DNA from: Tillus elongatus
Lineage: Eukaryota; Arthropoda; Insecta; Coleoptera; Cleridae
NCBI GenBank assembly: GCA_964006375.1
Contig: OZ023269.1
Span: 125,468,223 to 125,532,222, forward strand
Length of the DNA: 64,000 nt
Direction of reading: 5' to 3'
Shown here: positions 14,333 to 26,154 of the stretch, piece by piece
Layout: each line of letters opens with the position of its first letter
Numbering within the stretch: the first letter of the stretch is position 1
Made by a program: the position numbers and the translations under genes
Notes under the pieces: model-generated
The model's database searches: none
Told to the model about the DNA's origin: nothing
What the model saw: the letters and a program-made list of their open reading frames with translations, nothing else

Positions 14333-15870
14333 AAGATCTTCTTGTTCATCTATATCCATATTTACAGCTCGGTTTAGACAGGTAATTCCGTTGCATTGGC
14401 CACATGCCCTAGTGCACTTCAGGTCCATTCGTTTGCACGTACATTTTTTTCACACCCTACTGATGAACAACTGCAAAAAAAATTCTCTAGAATTAATGTA
14501 GGGGCAATGCTTTGATCGGAATGAATTGGCTGCAACTCTTGATTTCTTAGACCCCAACCCCAGTCTTGTGATGGTAAATGATTATTTAACCACGCTTGTA
14601 CCTGAAAATTGAAAAGAATATGATATAAATTTGTACTTGCATGATAAATCTGACTTACCTGATGGCAAACTCTAAATCCATGATCCTTTGCGCTATTTAA
14701 GGTAGGTGGTAATGAAGCCAAGTTAAAACCAGTACTAAGGCTTTGTTTAGCTACGTACTGCTGGTAAAGCATGTATCTAACACTATCCAAATCTGAATTT
14801 GTTGATTTTTTAACATATGCTGCTATGAAAAATTGTAAAGTAACTGCTTCTAATTTATACTTTGAAGCCTGATGGTTATAAAATTCTTTTAACAGCGTTT
14901 ATAGCTTTTTATTCTGGGAAATCTTTACTAAATTCACCTTTCCTTTACTGAACAACGCAGACGTTGTGTCACAACCGGACATTGCATGCATACTAAGAAT
15001 AACATTCTTTAGGTCACCCAATTTTTGTTGTAAGGTCGATATGTCGCTTATTTTATTTGGCTTTGATAATTTTACCGGACGGATCATGGTCTTTTCAGAC
15101 AATAATGAATTAATAACACCATGGCATCTGTATCATCGCTAACTACTGCAATCGCACCTTCAGAATTTTCACTGATTGCTACTGCTGTGGTTACAATGAG
15201 AGTATCGGCATCTCCATCTGTGTATTTTACATTGACTCCATTTTCATGCAACATTTTCCCGAGGGCACGTATGAAATTGGTTTTGTTGATGGTATTTGAT
15301 AAAAAATCTGCTTTTGGTATACTGACAGCAGATAAATCCGAAATAGATTCAATGGGTACTATTCTTTTGCCCAATGACCTGCGATTTTGTTCAACAATTT
15401 TGGTCTGCATTTCCTCGTACCCGTCAAAAACCACAGAGACATTTTGACCACAATGATATTTTATGTGATTGTAGTACTGCGAAAATATATCCGAAAATAT
15501 TGCAGGACTTTGCCAGATAACTTTATGAAGTAAGTAGCCTCCATCTATTACGTAATGTGTTATGGAACACGAATTTGGAAGTAACGGCGGGCATCGTTTG
15601 TCAAATTTTTTAGGGCTGATTTAGTAGTTTTTCGTAATGATCCGTTATCAAATAAACTAGGAGAGCTTGGTGATAATTCATACTTAAAGACAGTTTGATT
15701 TCTTCAGGAGATGATGCAGAGCAGATTATTCCACTAAAAAGAAGTGCAGGGTTTACAGTTATCTCTCCACCCTTTATTTTTATCAAGGAAGCTTCTGATG
15801 AAAGTGATTTTACTGTCATTGCGTTTAAGGTGTAACTTACTGTAGTTGGTACCAATTTTTCGACTTATTA
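14333..15870 (-). pseudogene. PIN-like, Cys-rich multicopy arthropod protein, decayed
   Basis: Reading leftward: a segment containing PTTVSYTLNAMTVKSL, then SLFDNGSLRKTTKSALKNL, VIDGGYLLHKVIW, VVFDGYEE, GDADTLIV, VVSDDTDAMVLLIH, HAMSGCDTTSALFSKGK, QAWLNNHLPSQDWGWG and a terminal block with eight cysteines in ~30 residues. The spaced acidic motifs (IDGG, GDAD, DDTD) resemble PIN/FEN-type nuclease centres, and proteins of this layout occur as multicopy uncharacterised genes in arthropods (recalled, not searched). The frame changes near 15,690, 15,555, 15,100, 14,900 and 14,437, so it is broken. A candidate intron lies at 14,602-14,658. Its upstream part ends where a LINE fragment starts at ~15,935. 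A nuclease role is inference from motif layout only. Confidence 0.6.
14602..14658 (-). other. Candidate 57-nt intron in the PIN-like remnant
   Basis: On the minus strand ATCAG|GTAAGT opens and a pyrimidine-rich TTCAATTTTCAG|GT closes a 57-nt segment. Removing it joins ...RVCHQ to VQAWLNN in the same phase. Because 57 is a multiple of three and the segment has no stop codon, the frame stays open whether or not it is spliced. Confidence 0.55.
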
Positions 15871-15934
15871 CTTTTTCACCTATTTCCGCAGCTTTATCGC
15901 AATTTACGTATCCTGGATCCTGTCCTTAATTATC

Positions 15935-17191
15935 GAACATGTAACACCGGACGGAAGTGGGAGTGGCAACAGCCGATGGTTACTTAGCAACCACGTCGAT
16001 CAGAGGCGTCTTTTTGCCTCGTTGTTCGCCGGCAATTCTACTCTCAACCCACCTCCAAATGTTCAACCACCAACAGTCCCCAATGTCGCGCATAAAATGA
16101 CAAATATCATTTTCAAAACTAAAAAGGTACGAAATATGCTCTCTTCTCTTAATACCAGGAAAACCTCTGGCCTTGACGAGATTCCAGCAATTGTTCTCAA
16201 AAAATGCGCACCAGAACTTTCTCCTGTCCTGACTCGTCTGTTTCAGACATCTTACAATAGAGGCATATTCCCTAGTTACTGGAAAACTGTTCGAATACAA
16301 CCCGTCCCCAAGAAAGGATCCAAAGCGCTTCCTAGCAACTACATGCCTATTTCTCTCCTTTCAGTCGTTTCTAAAGTGATGAAAAAGTATATAAACACCG
16401 AATTACTAAAATTTCTTGAAAAACACAACCTAATCCACGACAAGCAGTATGGATTCCGTCAGCGCAGATCAATTGTCGACCTCCTTTCTTTTGTCAGCCA
16501 TTCTTGGAACAAGTCTATGGAACTACACGGTGAATCCCTGATTGTCGCTTTAGACATATCCAAAGCATTCGAGCAGGTCTGGCACTTAGCGCTGCTTAAT
16601 AAACCTTTTGGCCTATGGCCTACCACCAAAATTCTATAACTGGACAGCAAATTTCCCCTTAACTGGGGCAATTCTGTTGTCGTGGATGGCCATTCCTCTA
16701 AACTGTATCCAATTAATGCAGGAGTCCCTCAAGATTCAGCTTTAGCCCCTACTTTGTTTCTTCTTCACATCAATGACCTACCCTTTAGCACATCCAACCC
16801 AGTTCATAGTTACGCGGACGACAGCACCCTCCACTCAAATATACAATATTCTAAACGTGTCTCTTTAGCCCAAGCAGATGGCATGCAGACTCATGGAGGG
16901 TTCTGTCTCTGTGGATCTCCAAGAAATATTAGACTGGAAAAGTAGAAATCTTGTACAATTCAACTCCACCAAATCTCAGTCTTGCTTTCTATCTCATAAG
17001 AGATACACTAGCCCTAGACCCATAACAACGAACAACCAAGTTATTCAAAGTAATGAGTCCTATTTACTTGTTGGCATTTCTGTGGACCAAATCCTCAATT
17101 GGCACCAACATGTCACATCAATTGCAGAACCAGCTGCTAAGAAATTAGGTTTCCTCTTCCAGGCTCGCAAATACTTTCACCAGCTATCTCT

Positions 17192-17198
<7 letters not shown>
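15935..17198 (+). pseudogene. Jockey-like LINE reverse transcriptase fragment
   Basis: Non-LTR retrotransposon ORF2 piece. Visible RT motifs in order: TSGLDEIPAIVLK, YWKTVRIQPVPKKG (usually PIPKKG), NYMPISLLSVVSK, KQYGFRQRRS, VALDISKAFEQVWH (first catalytic Asp), AGVPQDSALAPTLFLLHIND and SYADDSTLH (catalytic YADD). A stop at ~16,637, a frame change near 16,890 and lack of the N-terminal endonuclease show it is dead and 5'-truncated. The RT stops exactly at a TA array, at CTTATATA; the homologous fragment at 52.3-53.2 kb continues through that point as CTTATATACTTCAC. Confidence 0.88.

Positions 17199-17279
<81 letters not shown>
17198..17279. repeat. (TA)n at LINE/foldback junction
   Basis: About 41 TA units joining the LINE RT (left) to a foldback-family terminus (right). 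Neither flank belongs to the X family. Confidence 0.97.
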
Positions 17280-17280
<1 letters not shown>

Positions 17281-17580
17281 GGCATACTAAATGCAGCGAA
17301 AATACACCTTTAAAGTAATACGGCCGTACTGACAAGCTCTAATTGGAGCGAGTCTACGGTTCTATCTGTGGTGAGAATGCATCTAGCCTTACTTACTTTG
17401 TCCCTATATTAGGGTAGAAATGGGTCAGGACTGACAATTTACTTAATTATTAGTTGGTTGTATACAGTCTCTAACATTTAACACTTTGTGTTATTTGGAG
17501 CTGCCGTGACAACATACTATTTGGTTCCTCAACGAGGTGGCGGCACGTGCTTCGTGTCTTATATGCCATTTTGTAACGAG
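17280..17580. repeat. Foldback-family terminal segment
   Basis: CGGCATACTAAATGCAGCG ... GAGAATGCATCTAGCCTTA, then a block with CACTTTGTGTTATTTGGAGC and GAGGTGGCGGCACGTGC. Both blocks recur at 23,270-23,906 and partly at 18,785-18,897. Confidence 0.75.
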
Positions 17581-18784
17581 GCCTGACTTGCGGGATGTGT
17601 AATTTAGTGGAACGGTCAACGGGCCTACGGAAACGGTCCCGGGCACCAGATGTTAAAAGGGTTTACTCCCTGCGAGGGTGTCTGCGACCTCGTCACAAGA
17701 CTCTGGCCACGGTTGTGACCAGAGTGCCTGGATAGCTCTGTGGAGAGGGTCTCGTAGCCTGTGACGTAGCAGGCCGTATAGATACCTCCGAGGTTGCGGG
17801 CTTTAATCGCTACCCCGACAGTTCCCTGACCTTCTGAAATTCTATATGGATGTAGCAGATTTATTTAAAGACTGGATATCATATTTACAACATTTATTAA
17901 GAAACTATATATATGTACAGAGATTCACTAAGATTCACAATCCTAGTAGTGCCTACCGTACTACCCTATCTCTTATAACATACCTTAGAGGACGGACGAG
18001 GCGAGATTAGTCAATTACCCGCACGACGAAGGATCCGGCGTCGGTTTGACACTCTGTAGCTCTGGTCGAGAGGTCCGGCCACGAATACCCCGAGCACCGT
18101 GGTTTACGACTCGGAGATGCAGGTAATAGATGGATTGACACGGCGGGCGTTACATTATCGCCCAAATAGCGTATCCTCGGGCGAAGCCGATGTCGTGTTA
18201 GTCGAGATACTTCGACACCTGGGGGCGTCGAGAACGAAAAGGAAGTCGGTGGGATGGGGTCGTGACGGGATACTGCCGCGAACTGATTTGATCTAAACTT
18301 ACTTGTGTCACTACAGCGTCTAAACCAGGATCAAATCAGGACGGCCGGGTGTAACCCACTCGAAAAGTCTGTGTCACTACAGCATCACTGTTCGAATGGC
18401 TTACAACACGCTAACAGTGCTAGGATACGGGGAGAGAGGGGACTTGTCTCGGACGCACGATCTCGACGTCGCCGAAGGGATACGATATTACGATGAAATG
18501 TACGAAAATTCACTATCTCTGAAGTATGAAAATTCGCTATCTTTACAGTATGAAAATTTGCTATCACTAAATGGCCTAAAATTGACAAAGGTCTTACCTA
18601 TTCGGACAAACTAACGGGCCAATTCTTACGGTGTGTAGTACTACACGGACGGTACCTAACTACCAAAACTAATTACGACTAAACGGTGGAATTCGCTATA
18701 TCTCTAACGCAACACTTGTTCTGTAAAACCTTCGACCTTACTCTGCCAGTCGCAAACTCTTTCTTGGTAGACTGGCTACCATAG
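17581..18784. other. GC-richer core between foldback-family copies
   Basis: Markedly richer in CG dinucleotides than the rest of the window (for example ~18,000-18,300), with no recognised domain. Two TGTGTCACTACAGC copies lie near 18,306 and 18,371, and three ~22-bp tandem units of the type GTATGAAAATTCGCTATC lie at ~18,499-18,566. Related termini on both sides suggest the interior of one larger mobile element; the class is unknown. Confidence 0.45.
18499..18566 (+). repeat. Three ~22-bp tandem units
   Basis: GTACGAAAATTCACTATC, GTATGAAAATTCGCTATC and GTATGAAAATTTGCTATC follow one another with short spacers. The AAAATTCACTA core resembles the subterminal repeat of the X family. Confidence 0.8.
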
Positions 18785-18900
18785 CCGTATTACTTTATAG
18801 GTGTATTTTCGCAGCAATTAGTATGTCGTACTGACGAGCTCTAATTAGAGCGAAAACGGTCTACGGTTATAATTGTGGCGAGAATGCTTCTAGCCTTATC
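18785..18900. repeat. Foldback-family terminal segment
   Basis: GCCGTATTACTTTATAGGTG ... TGGCGAGAATGCTTCTAGCC. The first half is inverted and the second half direct relative to the copy at 17,280-17,395, so one part of the terminus has flipped. Confidence 0.75.
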
Positions 18901-19845
18901 AAAAGTATTGGCTGTACGGTCACATATGTGTCATGTAAGTTGGAACCTTTAACGACCGAGTTAGATCTGTACTAATAAACAAAGCATTTAGATAATTTAA
19001 AAACTTAAGCCTGTTAGGATTATTGATATGGGATTTTGAAGTAACGATGTGTTCTGAGTAAAAAATTGAAATGTAGGAAATGATCCAAGGTACAGCAGTC
19101 TACCTTATACTATTGTTTCACCTTGCATTAAATTTTTACATGGTGTTAAAATATGGTACGTGACATATTGTGCTGAAGTAATTTAAAATATTAGCTAACA
19201 TTTTTCAGAGAGACGGTGCCTTAAGTAACGTTAAATTATAATGATAGTGTGTCACTTTGTTTTTAAAAATGAACTTATTAAATTCCAGTAGTTTCAGCCC
19301 TGCCTTCATTTTTAACAGAATATTCTCATAAAACGTGCCCCGGAATAGAATTTACATAATAGAAATGCTGTGAAAAGATGAAATTTAATAATTGGTGTGT
19401 GACAGTTGGCCAGGAGAATGTCAGTTTTCATAATCTAATAACGGTGAGTGATAAATGTAATTTTTTGAATAAAAGAACATTTTATAACGTAACGATCGTT
19501 GGTTGTTACCAAATGTCAATACCCATCGACAAGTAACTTCGTCATTTTCAATGTGATTTGGATTTCCAGTGATAAATTATACTTTACCAATTTTATGTCA
19601 TCGACTTTCAACATTTGAGCACATGTACGCTTTTTAAATGGTCACAGATTGTAATTTAATAGTAGTTTTACTGGCCTAAAAAAACTGGGGTTAAAAATTA
19701 TTCATGCGTATACATGTCTTTCATATATTTTTTCTTTGTCATGTTAAAAAAATTGAACACTTGCGAGATGGAAAGATCACACAAATTATGAGCTAAATTA
19801 AAGTGGTTGGCGCCAATAGTTCGCTCAAAATTATTAAAAGTCTGG
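18901..19845. other. Unassigned AT-rich sequence
   Basis: No coding region or repeat similarity recognised. Confidence 0.5.
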
Positions 19846-20635
19846 ACGCAGCAAGTGCGTTATGGAAGTGAATTTTCCTAAAATGTTTTTAATAGCAAAT
19901 ATGTCTGTTTGATGTAAACAGTCATCAATTTGGTCACCGGTATAACCTATATAGTAGAAACAATGTACCATATGTTATCAAAATAACTTATTGTTTGAAA
20001 ATGTACAAAGATTTTCCGAAAATAAACTTAAAATGTTTCCGAGAAAACTCGTTTCCTAGCCGGCGAACCTTAGGTTAATAGCAAATTGAGTTATTGAATT
20101 TTGAAGCATTTAGTGAAAATTCGCTACCAAAACGCACTTACTCTGTCTCGATTTTTTTTTTAAACATGCATCATATTTCCATGAAAAATACAAAAATGCA
20201 ATAAGGACTGTTAACAAAAAATTGTATGTATCACCAACGACTTATGGGCGACCTGTGGTTGTCAAAATAATGTTATAAGATGCTGCTCAAGACACCCTAT
20301 AAGTAATGTATACAATTTTTTCTCGTCTCTTGCATAATAACAATTATATTGAGCTTTTCCGGGGAAATGCGTCACCCTCTATATATGTAAACAGAAAGTA
20401 AACACAGATATGCATTCTAGGGGGCCTAGTTTGCGCTTATTTGAAGAAATCTTTTTTAGAATTCAAAAGTCGCGGTCTCCTCATTAACGTGATTTTTCTA
20501 CGAAAGTTAGCTAAAAATTATAGACCGTTAAACCATAAACTTGACTAAAACTACTACCAAAGCATCAGAGAAAGCGTGTATTTGAAGTGAATTTTCTAGA
20601 AATATTTTAGTAAAATGAAGGGCAATGATGGTTAA
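19846..20635 (-). repeat. X2 copy interrupted by a LINE tail
   Basis: From the terminal hairpin (GTCTGGACGCAGCAAGTGCG) through the 3' module, the GCGTCACCCT motif (~20,370), a left-arm stretch and CATCAGAGAAAGCGTG, to GGGCAATGATGG. The expected sequence is then cut by (TAA)n at 20,636. Confidence 0.85.
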
Positions 20636-20928
20636 TAATAATAATAACAATAAGAGGTCTTTATTAGGGCAAAGTTAATTTTACAATTTTATTCCACTTA
20701 ACCCTTAAAAGATAACTTAAAGTATAGGAATTACAAAATAAACAAGTTATAAATGCCTTAGTACCCAAAACAACAACAAAACAATGTAACAACAAAACAT
20801 TGACAATTGTGCGCCTTAAATTTAGCTGAAAGGAAGAAATTCTTACATATGAATATGATTTACTATAACAACACTACGCAAACTGACTATTTTTATAAAA
20901 ATCTGTAACATATCTGCGAAACCCTGGA
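20636..20928 (-). mobile_element. Probable LINE 3' end with (TTA)n tail
   Basis: On the minus strand it ends ...CTAATAAAGACCTCTTATTG followed by (TTA)n, a common form of LINE 3' terminus. It separates two pieces of X/X2-type repeat and has no ORF, so it looks like a strongly 5'-truncated insertion. Confidence 0.5.
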
Positions 20929-21240
<312 letters not shown>

Positions 21241-21499
21241 AAAACAAGCACTTGTGAAGCCACGGGAAAATTCTACGACTATATTAAATATGGAACGGTT
21301 TCAATAAGTTAGGGCAATGACCAACAATCAGATATGCTATTTAAATTGAATTAAGCCTTAAAAGTTTTCATATCCTCTTTATTAAATTATTTTTATACAA
21401 AAACTCGCTAAAAAATTGTTCGGAATAATAACCATCTGATCAGAAAACGGTAAAGTGAAATGAGACTTAAAAAAATGATAAAAAGTGAAGTCACTAAGT

Positions 21500-21586
21500 A
21501 GGATTAGAACTCGTTATATAGAACTCGTTTAATAGAACTCGATTATCTGATCTACGAGGCTTAGCCCACTCGGCCACGGTCGACAT
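21500..21586 (-). repeat. tRNA-like segment, best preserved box A
   Basis: On the minus strand GACCGTGGCCGAGTGGGCTA matches the 5' half of a Leu/Ser-type tRNA including box A. Downstream, the box B position holds three GAGTTCTA repeats. It supports a tRNA-derived origin for the W insert. Confidence 0.55.
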
Positions 21587-22121
21587 GACAAATGCTAGTA
21601 TTAGCAGGTATATCGGGTACTACGTTAATTGTCTAACATCATTACTATTTACACCAAACAATTTTTAAATGCAATGGATTTTTGCTCATATTTTAACGAA
21701 ATGAAGGAAAATAACGACTTAGACACAGATCTAGGAGATTGTTAGTCATTCTGTGCCGTATTTTTCACACACATTCGTAGTTCTACGATAATTATCAATT
21801 TTGACGTTTTAATTTTCTTTAATCAGATTTAATTAATTAAAAATTAATTTATCTCTAACTTTTTTGTCTTTTAACATGGAGGTCTGAATTTTGGTACATA
21901 CGACATTGTTTATGATAGAAACTACCGTACCAAATTTGGTAGCCCTTACTTTGTTATTCCCAGAGATATACATTTTTTTATAAGGAAAACACAAAATTTT
22001 GCGGGAAAACCTGGGCTGATTTTCCTAGCTAATGAATTTATCCAAGTCACTTGCAAAAGGAAGGTATGTACCAAATTTGATCATAATCGGTCCATTATTT
22101 TTTGAGTTATCGATGTGATAC

Positions 22122-22227
<106 letters not shown>

Positions 22228-22307
22228 ACATATAAAAATTTAAAAATTCGAAAGTCGGGATCTCCTCATTACTGATTTTTTTAAAGGAAATTCACTAAAA
22301 TATATCA

Positions 22308-22378
22308 GCAGCCTCAATGGTTCAGTGGTAAGAATGTGTGCTTCCTAAAGTAAAGGTTTTGTGTTCTATCCCCAGTGG
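22308..22378 (+). repeat. tRNA-Gly-like SINE head
   Basis: GCCTCAATGGTTCAGTGGTA resembles the 5' part of tRNA-Gly including box A, and TGTGTTCTATCCCC is a weak box B. The anticodon and acceptor stems do not pair, so this is not a functional tRNA. It starts right after an X left arm; a SINE head is likelier. Confidence 0.4.
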
Positions 22379-23269
22379 AAGTGTCATTTTCGTTTGAGTG
22401 CATATTGTAAAATTAAGACCAACTAAAATTGTGAAATAGTGTTTGAGGAAGTCCGCACGTTCTGCCCCTCGGAGGGGGAGAAACTACGTCGGTCCAGTTC
22501 ACCCTGTAATGTTGGGCGCTCTAAAGGCCCATCCCTAAATATAAAAAGGAAAGCCTCTCAGACTTTGGTGATTGGCCATATTTGCGAAAATTGCATTAAT
22601 TTAATAGATAAAATGTTAGGGAGAGAGTCACCTCTTCTGACTTAATGGTACCTTGAATGTATTGTATTCGGAAAATTCATAACAAGGGAAAGAGATGAGA
22701 ACAATTGTCTGTGGTATCGGCTCTCTGCTTCAAGAACTTTCCAAATGGTTATCAACAGAAATCAGTACATTGGAAGTTCAAGCTCTATCTTTTTTGGTGA
22801 AAATTTCTACTGAATCTATTAACAGAATAAAAAATGTTGAAACTAAATAAAGTGCTGATCTCTTCACATAGCTCTTCAGTATCTTCGGGACATGGTTCAG
22901 GAGAACCAATTATCGCACATACTGGTGGAAGGTTATATTAATTTGACTTCTTTATGTATATCTGAGGTTTTCAGTCGGGTCTGCCAGAGTTTTTATCGAC
23001 AAAGGGAGGATACCACAATGGAAAATGGTTTGTTTTTTATCATGGCAATGGTTTCAATGTTCAACTTTTCGGTTTAATAGTCCTAGAGTTCTTCTACCGT
23101 ATATAGGTACCATCTACGACCAATCTTGTCTTATTGAACAATTGATATGATTAGCGATTTTAGCGACTGCTAAGTGTCTTTTGACGACCTTGTTAATTGT
23201 CCTTTGTTTTAAAGTAAAGTCGTGCGATATACCCTTGTATCCCTGAGCTTTTTACAGCCTATTAGGACT
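22379..23269. other. Unassigned sequence, possible SINE body
   Basis: Higher GC near 22,440-22,540. A 68-codon open frame at 22,439-22,645 has no recognisable domain. No repeat match seen elsewhere in the window. Confidence 0.4.
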
Positions 23270-23906
23270 CAGTAAGTGGTGGACGTGCCGCCACCTAGTT
23301 GCGGAACCAAGTAGTGCTGTCACGCCAGCTCCAAATAACACAAAGTGTTAAAAAATAGAGACTGGATACAGCTAACTAACAATTTAGAAAATTGTCAGCC
23401 CTGGCCCATTTCTACCCCAATATAGGGACAAAGTATGTAAGACTCGATGCATTTTCGCAACAATTAGAACCGTAGACCGGTTTCGCTCTCATTAGAGCTC
23501 TTCAGTACGGCATACTAATTGTAGCAAAAATGGACCAAATATAATACGGCTATCGTATAGCCAGTCTTAAAATACTCAGTAAGTGGTGGACGTGCCGCCA
23601 CCTAGTTGCGGAACCAAGTAGTATGCTGTCACGCCAGTTCCAAATAACACAAAGTCTTAGCTGTATCCAGTCTCTATTTTTTAACACTTTGTGTTATTTG
23701 GAGCTGGCGTGAAAGCATACTACTTGGTTCCGCAACTAGGTGGCGGCACGTCCACCACTTACTGAGTATTTTAAGACTGGCTATACGATAGCCGTATTAT
23801 TTTTGGTGCATTTTTGCTACAATTAGTATGCCATACTGAAGAGCTCTAATGAGAGCGAAACCGGTCTAAGGTTCTAATTGTTGCGAAAATGCATCGAGTC
23901 TTACAT
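23270..23906. mobile_element. Foldback element with ~230-bp inverted arms
   Basis: Block A (GTGGTGGACGTGCCGCCACC ... GAGACTGGATACAG) is at 23,270-23,372. Block C (GACTCGATGCATTTTCGC ... GTATAGCCAGTC) is at 23,435-23,576, and A is repeated at 23,577-23,660. The inverse, A' then C', runs 23,671-23,906. CA and A'C' are nearly perfect inverted arms around CTGTATCCAG at 23,661-23,670. Block C has its own internal inverted repeat (ATTTTCGCAACAATTAG against CTAATTGTAGCAAAAAT). No ORF. Confidence 0.82.
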
Positions 23907-25052
23907 AGCCTATTAGGATCTAAAGTTTTCTAAGGTACGACACCAGCTTGATTGTGAAGTTTTTTTAAAATCGTGCCAGTAAATATACGTTGCTCAAGTT
24001 CGCCCTCGCCAACTCAACTTCGAGAAGACGTTTGAATTTTTCAAAAATGTACTCTATAAGGTGATGATTACTTTACGCAATAAGACCAGCTATAACTTAA
24101 CCGTTTTGTCTATTGAATCTCTTCAAGTTCTTTGCCCTTCAACATACTATTTGCTGTCGAAGTTTCTGATCTAATTTTCAAAATCTCTAGTTGAACAGGC
24201 AGCCTGATTTTCTGTGATTGCAGTAGCCACTCTAACTCATTTCTGCGAGCCACAACTTCAAACATATTCTAGTTTGAAACTGCATTTCCTATCGGCATCT
24301 ATTAAATCAACTTCGAATATGCCAAGCTTTAACGACAAACACAAATAAATTGCTTATGTCAATTCGATAGGAGATTCCTGACGACGAATATTAAACTGGA
24401 TGGTAGTAACTTTACATAAATTCAATTAAAACACTTAATTGTGAACTTTGTTTGGTTATATTACAAATATATCCTACCAAAGAAAAACACATTTCAGGAA
24501 CTTCAAGTCTGAGGTTAGAGACTAAATAACATAACTCTAAATTTACACAGAATGACGAGAATGAGGTGGTTCCTTATTAAATAAACTAACGCTCAAGTTA
24601 TAACTAAATCATTACTTTAAGTTTTAGGTGTGTTTGAACCAATAGAGACCGTTATTTGTAATATGACCGATTCATTAGTACAGAGACACACTAACATTTG
24701 CATAGGTTCCAAAGACAAATACGAGAATTTAATCATAGAATAGTTAAATAGTTCAGAGCAGTGTGGTGACATCTATCTTGATTTTCAGCGTTAAGCTCTT
24801 ATAAAACAAGTTTGACTAACCCAGGTCTATTCTAAATTGTGATACCTGGGAGACTTGACCAGAGGGATAAATGAGACTTTGGCAAGGCCATTTTACTGTT
24901 TATATTAATACAAATATGGCACGTATTATGACACTTATTAGCGCAGTTCATGTACACAACTAAACTGATATCCCTTTAAATGTTTTGGTTAAAAAATACT
25001 TTATTTCAAAAGCAGCATTAGTGCATTTTAAGTAAACTGCTGATGGTAATTT
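23907..25052. other. Unassigned sequence
   Basis: No coding region or repeat family recognised over about 1.1 kb. Confidence 0.5.
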
Positions 25053-25171
25053 TAGTGAATTGTCTTAAACAAAATTCACTAATTAGGAGATCCCGACTTT
25101 TTAATTTAAAAAAAATTTCTTCAAATGAGCGCTATTTAGGACCCCTGGAACCCAAATCTGAGGTAGGTTTC

Positions 25172-25252
<81 letters not shown>

Positions 25253-26150
25253 CACACCTACAACTAAAAAAATAATGGACTGATTTTGATAAAACTTGGT
25301 GAATACCTTCCTCTCGCAAGTGGCTTGGATAAGTTTGTTAGCCAAGAAAATCCGCCTAGGTTTTCCCAAAAAATTCTGTGTTTCCTTTCGAAAAAAAATT
25401 ATATCTCCGGCACTAACAAAGTAAGGGCAACCAAATTTGTTACGCTGGTTTTTAATATTATAGGTAAGTTACCTACCAAAATTTAGCTCTGTAGGTTAAA
25501 GGACAAAAAAGTTACACGCATTAAAATATGTATTTTTTTTCAAAACGTCAAAGTCGCTATTTAAAACGTTAAAATTGGTCATATTTATGCAATGAACCTG
25601 AAACTAATATGAGCTCTCAAGAAGAATGTTTTGCAAAGCCTGAAGTCTTAGTTTTAATCGTCATTGTCCTTCATTTTACTAAAATATTCCCAGAAAATTC
25701 ATTTCACATAGACCCTTTCTCTGATGCTTTGGGAGTAGTGTTGGCTATAGACTTTATCGGTTAATGGTATATTATTTTTATCGAATTTTCTTAAAAAATC
25801 TTTAAAGCTCAATAAATCCGTTATTATGCAAGATACCAAAAAATTGTATACATTAATTATAGGGTGTCTTGAGCTACATCTTAAAAAAAATGTTTCTACA
25901 ATTACAGCGTGGCCCATAAGTCGTTGGTTATTCAAATTATCTTTTTTTGTTAATCGAACACGTCTTATGTTATTGCATTTTTGCATTTTCCATCGAAATA
26001 TAATACATCTTTGTAAGAAAATAAATTCGGGACGCAGAAAGTGCATTATGGTAGCGAATTTTCATGAAATGCTTGAAATTTGAATAGCTTAATTTGCTAT
26101 TAACCTATAAGGTTGACCAAGAAACCAGTTTTTTCGGGAACACTTTATGT
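25053..26150 (+). repeat. X element truncated within its 3' module
   Basis: Left arm 25,053-25,177, TA core, right arm, internal inverted terminus (GGGACGCAGAAAGTGC, ~26,028) and the start of the 3' module. It stops near 26,150 at TTTATGTTTACTTGCG, where LINE endonuclease sequence begins. The terminal hairpin is absent. Confidence 0.85.
25178..25248. repeat. (TA)n core of X element
   Basis: About 35 TA units. Confidence 0.97.
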
Positions 26151-26154
26151 TTAC

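Noticed and set aside
15121..15447. 108-codon open frame on the plus strand
   Set aside because: It is the antisense shadow of the PIN-like coding remnant, whose motifs read on the minus strand.
22308..22378. A functional tRNA-Gly gene
   Set aside because: Box A is good, but the anticodon and acceptor stems do not pair and box B is weak.
23270..23906. CRISPR-like array
   Set aside because: The repeated blocks are mirrored and of unequal length, not regularly spaced direct repeats, and the DNA is eukaryotic.
25699..26083. 115-codon minus and 85-codon plus frames
   Set aside because: Both are within the right arm of an X copy; equivalent positions in other X copies are not open.
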